In this document: in pieces, positions 14,633 through 17,990 of the stretch | How the letters are laid out: each line of letters starts with the position of its first letter | Numbering within the stretch: position 1 is the first letter of the stretch | Origin: Oxalobacteraceae bacterium | GTDB taxonomy: Bacteria > Pseudomonadota > Gammaproteobacteria > Burkholderiales > Burkholderiaceae_D | Direction: 5' to 3' | Assembly: GCA_947446335.1 (NCBI GenBank) | Contig: CANFGA010000011.1 | Span: 1-17,990, forward strand | DNA length: 17,990 nt | The notes under the pieces: model-generated | What the model saw: only the letters and a program-made list of their open reading frames with translations | The model's database searches: none | Told to the model about the DNA's origin: nothing | Translations under genes and position numbers: made by a program

Positions 14633-16255
14633 ATGACCATGCCCGATTTCGCCAAGCTGATACTGACCTCCTCGATCGCGCTCGCGCTGTCTGCCTGTGG
14701 CGGCAGCGACAACTATCTCGCCACCGTGGCGCCAACGCCGGTCGAAGCGGGCGATGTCTTTGCCTTGACCGCGAGCAATAAATTGATATCGTTCAACCGC
14801 GCTGCGCCTGCCACCGTGCGCACCAGCGTCACCATCAGCGGCCTGGCCAGCGGAGAAAGTCTGCTCGGCATCGATTATCGTCCGCTCGATGGCGTCTTGT
14901 ATGGCATCAGCAGCAACGGGCGCATTTACACCATCGCCAGCACCGGCGTGGCCACGCTGAAATCGACGCTGGTCGCCGATGTCGCCGATACCAGTGCTCC
15001 CTATGCCAGCTTGAGCGGCACCGAATTTGGCGTCGACTTCAACCCGGTCGCGGATCGGCTGCGCGTGGTCAGCAATACCGGTCTGAGCTTGCGCATCAAT
15101 GTCGATACCGGCGCGACCACGACCGATGGCCAGATCAATGGCGTGCCGAACGCGGCCGTCAGTGCTGCCGCTTATACCAACTCGTTTGCGAACACCGCGA
15201 GCACGACGCTGTTTGCGATCGATGCCGGCGCCGGAATGTTATATACGCAAAACCCGCCCAACGACGGTACCTTGAGCTTGCCGGTCAGTCTGGGCGTGGC
15301 CGCTACCGGCGTCAATGGCTTCGATATCGATGGCCGCAACAATGCCGGTTATGCGGTGCTGACGGTCGGCGGCGTACGCAACCTGTACTCCATCAATCTG
15401 GCCGCCGCCAGCAATGCAGCAACCCTGGTCGCTGCAGTGGGCGTCTCGGAAGACATCCGCGGCATCGCCTTGCGCCCTCTGGCAAGCCCGCTGGTCTACG
15501 GTTTGACCGATGACAATCGCCTGGTCAGCTTCAAGCCACTGACACCGAACACGCTCGCCAGCTCGGTCACGATCACCGGCCTGGCTGGCGGCGAGACCTT
15601 GCTCGGCTTCGACATGCGGCCCAAGGATGGCTTGCTGTACGGCATCACTTCATCGGCGCGCATCGTCACGATCGATGTCGCGTCCGGCCTGGCCAGCGTG
15701 AAATCGACGCTCTCTGCCGATGCCGCCGATACCACAGCACCGTATGCGGGAGTCCAAGGCACCTCGTTTGCGGTCGACTTCAATCCGCTCGCCGATCGCC
15801 TGCGCGTGATCAGCGATGCCGGCCAGAGCCTGCGCATCAACGTCGACACCGGCGCCACCACCACCGACGGCGCCATCAACCGCGCCGGCGCGCAGCCACT
15901 GGTCACCGCTGCTGCTTACGAGAATAGCTTTGCCGGCACCACCACGACGACGTTGTATGACATCGACGCCAGCAGCGACAACCTGGCAAAGCAAGTTCCG
16001 CCGAACGATGGCACGCTGGCCAACATCGGCGCACTCGGTCTCGATGTCGCCGGCGATGTCGGCATGGATATCGCCGGCGGCGCCAACGGTCTGGTGCTGG
16101 CTGCGCTGCGCAGCGCCGGCGGTCCGACTTCGCTGTACCGCGTCAACCTGGTGACCGGCGCGGCCACGCTGGTCAACGGAGGGGCCAATCCAGCCTTGTC
16201 GACGGTGGGCACTGGTTCACCAGGGCTGCGCGATATCGCGATATCGCTGAAATGA
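14633..16255 (+). CDS. Lipoprotein with two tandem DUF4394 domains
   Basis: Function unknown. The 540-residue product starts MTMPDFAKL, followed by a hydrophobic stretch and the lipobox LSAC with C22, so it should be lipid-anchored, probably in the outer membrane. Two homologous halves follow (about 42-284 and 287-537). Each has VxxLT-N-L-SF, LLGxDxRPxDGxLYGI, VDFNPxADRLRV, LRINVDTGATTTDG and PPNDGTL, the recurring pattern of the DUF4394 family, and is probably a beta-propeller-like fold. The halves are diverged but clearly duplicated. The ATG at 14633 is chosen because it puts the lipobox at residue 22; the purine-rich SD GAAAGAAG is modest. It is transcribed divergently from the SigK/RskA-like pair and ends at a strong terminator. 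Confidence 0.88.
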   Translation: MTMPDFAKLILTSSIALALSACGGSDNYLATVAPTPVEAGDVFALTASNKLISFNRAAPATVRTSVTISGLASGESLLGIDYRPLDGVLYGISSNGRIYTIASTGVATLKSTLVADVADTSAPYASLSGTEFGVDFNPVADRLRVVSNTGLSLRINVDTGATTTDGQINGVPNAAVSAAAYTNSFANTASTTLFAIDAGAGMLYTQNPPNDGTLSLPVSLGVAATGVNGFDIDGRNNAGYAVLTVGGVRNLYSINLAAASNAATLVAAVGVSEDIRGIALRPLASPLVYGLTDDNRLVSFKPLTPNTLASSVTITGLAGGETLLGFDMRPKDGLLYGITSSARIVTIDVASGLASVKSTLSADAADTTAPYAGVQGTSFAVDFNPLADRLRVISDAGQSLRINVDTGATTTDGAINRAGAQPLVTAAAYENSFAGTTTTTLYDIDASSDNLAKQVPPNDGTLANIGALGLDVAGDVGMDIAGGANGLVLAALRSAGGPTSLYRVNLVTGAATLVNGGANPALSTVGTGSPGLRDIAISLK

Positions 16256-16298
16256 TTTGGTTGAAATGAGCGGGCTGGAATGACCCAGTCTGAAATGA

Positions 16299-16322
16299 AA
16301 AGGCGACCTGCGGGTCGCCTTT
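16299..16322 (+). terminator. Rho-independent terminator after the DUF4394 gene
   Basis: AAAGGCGACC (16299-16308) pairs perfectly with GGTCGCCTTT (16313-16322) around a TGCG tetraloop, with T-rich CTTGTATT following. It lies 43 bp after the stop and isolates this gene from the downstream kinase gene. Confidence 0.88.
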
Positions 16323-16399
16323 CTTGTATTGCAGACGCGTTTGCACCGATCTCAAGTTTCTTTTTGTAATGAAAAATGCGGCATGCTGGCCGTCATCCG

Positions 16400-16408
16400 T
16401 GCTATAAG
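16400..16408 (+). promoter_or_regulatory. Candidate extended -10 promoter for the histidine kinase operon
   Basis: TGCTATAAG combines the TGn extension (16400-16402) with TATAAG (16403-16408, 5/6), 33 bp before the TTG start codon. No strong -35 is present, which is typical of extended -10 promoters. Confidence 0.45.
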
Positions 16409-16441
16409 TAGTTGAAATCTTGACCATCAGTCAAAATTGAA

Positions 16442-17566
16442 TTGATCACAAGTCACACTACCCTATCTCAAGGCCACCCCATCGAGATCATCACCCCAGT
16501 TACCCCCGTCAGCAGCCATTGCTTGCCCTTCGCAACAGCGCGGATATGGCTGATCGATTTCACTCCCGAGCAAGCCGATCGGCTCGAACAGATGCTGCTT
16601 GTTGATGGTCACCTGATCGAACGCGTCGCCGCGCCGGGAGCGCTGGCGTCACTGGAGCGCAGCGCACCCGATTTGATTTTTTGCAGCGCGAACTGCATGG
16701 CGGTGCGCGCGCTGAAAATGATGCCGAGTATTGCCCGGGTACCGCTCATCATGCTGGGTGCGCAAGAGGAGCGGCTGGCCGGGCTTGATGCCGGCGCGGA
16801 CGACTTTTTGATCATGCCCCCCGATCCTGTCGAATTGCGCCTGAGGGTGCGCAATCTGCTGCGCCTGACGCGCTCTGCGCAGCGCCGCCCTGACGTGGTG
16901 CAACTGGCCACGGATCAGGATGCGACGGCAATCGAACTGACTTGGGCCCGGGAGCAGGAGCGCATCAGCCTGGCGCGTGAATTGCACGATGAACTGGGGC
17001 AGCGCCTGGCTTTGCTGAAGATCGATTTGCATCACTTGCGCGCTTTCTTGCAAGGCGCTGAAGCGATGCTGGCCTGGCAGGGCGTGGATGGCGATGTGAG
17101 CATGTTGAGTACCAAAATTCGTGCCATTGCCGCTGCGCTGCGGCCTGCCGCGCTCGATGAAATCGGGCTCGAAGCGGCGCTGCGCAAGTTGCTGCAGCGT
17201 CAATTTGCGCATGATGCGGCGCATTGCGTCTTTGAATATGCCGGTTTGCCCACCGGACTCGGGCCTGGCATCGATATCGCGGTTTACCGGATCGTTCAGG
17301 CATGCGTGACCAATATTGTCCGCCATGCTGGCGCGACTCGGGTCGTGGTGGAAATCAACGGCGGCGCCAGCGGCGCCGAACTCGAATTGATCGTGCGCGA
17401 CAATGGCTGCGGATTCGATCCCGCCGTCATGCAGGGCGGCAGCGGTTTGCGTGGTGTCAAGGAGCGGGTGCAATTGTTGGGCGGACTGTTTTTTCTGGAG
17501 TCAAAGCCGCAGAGCGGAACCCGCATCACTGTTCAATTGCCATTGAAGCCATCACGTGAAAAATGA
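16442..17566 (+). CDS. NarX/UhpB-type histidine kinase with a degenerate N-terminal receiver domain
   Basis: Soluble sensor kinase of 374 residues. Residues about 33-143 have a receiver-like fold (ARIWLIDFTPEQ to LRVRNLLRL), but the phospho-acceptor position in PDLIFCS is S82 and the conserved Lys is M125 (FLIMPPDP), so it is probably not phosphorylated. A HisKA_3 domain follows with H182 in LARELHDELGQR. The HATPase has N291 (VTNIVRHAG), VRDNGCGFD (318-326) and SGLRGVKERV (334-343). There is no membrane segment. TTG 16442 is the only ordinary start between the in-frame stop (16421) and the receiver fold; its SD is poor. The stop is 7 bp from the response-regulator gene, so the two are one operon and likely partners. 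The input signal is unknown. Confidence 0.88.
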   Translation: MITSHTTLSQGHPIEIITPVTPVSSHCLPFATARIWLIDFTPEQADRLEQMLLVDGHLIERVAAPGALASLERSAPDLIFCSANCMAVRALKMMPSIARVPLIMLGAQEERLAGLDAGADDFLIMPPDPVELRLRVRNLLRLTRSAQRRPDVVQLATDQDATAIELTWAREQERISLARELHDELGQRLALLKIDLHHLRAFLQGAEAMLAWQGVDGDVSMLSTKIRAIAAALRPAALDEIGLEAALRKLLQRQFAHDAAHCVFEYAGLPTGLGPGIDIAVYRIVQACVTNIVRHAGATRVVVEINGGASGAELELIVRDNGCGFDPAVMQGGSGLRGVKERVQLLGGLFFLESKPQSGTRITVQLPLKPSREK

Positions 17567-17573
17567 AGCAAGC

Positions 17574-17990
17574 ATGAAACAAAAAACCGTCTTGCTGGTC
17601 GATGACCATGTCCTGGTGCGCGCCGGCATACGCAGCCTGATCGATCGATTGCCTGATTTCACCGTGATTGCGGAAGCATCGAATCCGGATGAAGCGCTCG
17701 AGCACATTGCGTGCGCCGTGCCCGACATCGTGCTGACCGATATCACGATGGGGCAGCATAACGGACTCGATCTGGTGCGCGCGCTGCAGCAGCACTCGCC
17801 CCGCATCGCGCTCATCGTGCTGACCATGCATGCATCGGAAGAGATGGTCACCGAAGCGCTCAGGTTGGGCGCCTCGGCTTACCTGTTGAAGGAGGCGGCA
17901 CCGGCCGAGCTCGAGATTGCGCTGCGCGCGGTCACGCGCCATGAAACTTACCTCAGCCCGGCGGGATCGACCAAGGTGATCGAGCGCTTC
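17574..17990 (+). CDS. NarL/LuxR-type response regulator, N-terminal part (3' end outside window)
   Basis: The first 139 codons are present and the frame is open at the window end. MKQKTVLLVDDHVLVRAGIRSLI carries the acidic pair D10-D11, D56 in IVLTDITM is the phospho-acceptor, T84 follows in IVLTMHA, and K106 lies in YLLKEAA. This is the canonical receiver of NarL-family regulators. RAVTRHETYLSP is the usual linker leading to a LuxR-type helix-turn-helix, which would lie past the edge. It starts 7 bp after the kinase stop and, unlike the kinase's own receiver domain, keeps every phosphorylation residue. Target genes cannot be seen. Confidence 0.93.
   Translation, partial: MKQKTVLLVDDHVLVRAGIRSLIDRLPDFTVIAEASNPDEALEHIACAVPDIVLTDITMGQHNGLDLVRALQQHSPRIALIVLTMHASEEMVTEALRLGASAYLLKEAAPAELEIALRAVTRHETYLSPAGSTKVIERF

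Noticed and set aside
16248..16298. Recurring TGAAATGA words after the DUF4394 stop
   Set aside because: Three short, unevenly spaced 8-mers in a 50-bp stretch are too weak to call a repeat family or operator.

Overview
The window looks like chromosomal DNA from a betaproteobacterium, most likely Oxalobacteraceae (Massilia/Janthinobacterium/Duganella/Herbaspirillum relatives). The reasons are the GC-rich, dense coding, the gene order cysS - DNA glycosylase - accA - tilS - lysC - tRNA-Ser, and the protein sequences themselves. This is judged from reading and recalled families, not from a database search.

Positions 1-5558 are a conserved housekeeping block on the + strand: the 3' part of cysS, an AlkA-type DNA-3-methyladenine glycosylase (4-nt overlap with cysS), accA, tilS (TTG start with its Shine-Dalgarno inside the accA end), lysC with its own promoter, then tRNA-Ser(GCT) and a strong terminator. 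After it come a 4 x 16-bp tandem repeat, a minus-strand aldo/keto reductase of the YghZ/Gpr type, and what appears to be the decayed remnant of a DNA methyltransferase.

Positions 7258-11611 are a light/tetrapyrrole locus. On the minus strand bphO (heme oxygenase, which makes biliverdin) overlaps by 4 nt a large sensor kinase. The kinase carries a complete bacteriophytochrome module (PAS-GAF-PHY with the biliverdin-binding Cys), a HisKA_3/HATPase kinase and, at its C-terminus, an intact BLUF blue-light domain: a predicted red/far-red plus blue-light receptor in one polypeptide. Divergent to it is a secreted SOUL-type heme-binding protein. The 437-bp region between them holds a perfect 36-bp tandem duplication, each copy containing a dyad, a candidate promoter and a (TGCG)8 microsatellite. 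A RhlB-like glycosyltransferase with no normal start codon follows the SOUL gene.

Positions 13066-16322 hold a SigK-like ECF sigma factor and an RskA-like membrane anti-sigma factor (minus strand, overlapping), divergent from a lipoprotein made of two tandem DUF4394 units that ends at a clear terminator. The window ends with a two-component pair: a histidine kinase whose N-terminal receiver domain has lost its phospho-acceptor Asp, and the first 139 codons of a NarL/LuxR-type response regulator.

The most interesting element is the bphO / phytochrome-BLUF kinase / SOUL locus with its repeat-rich control region.
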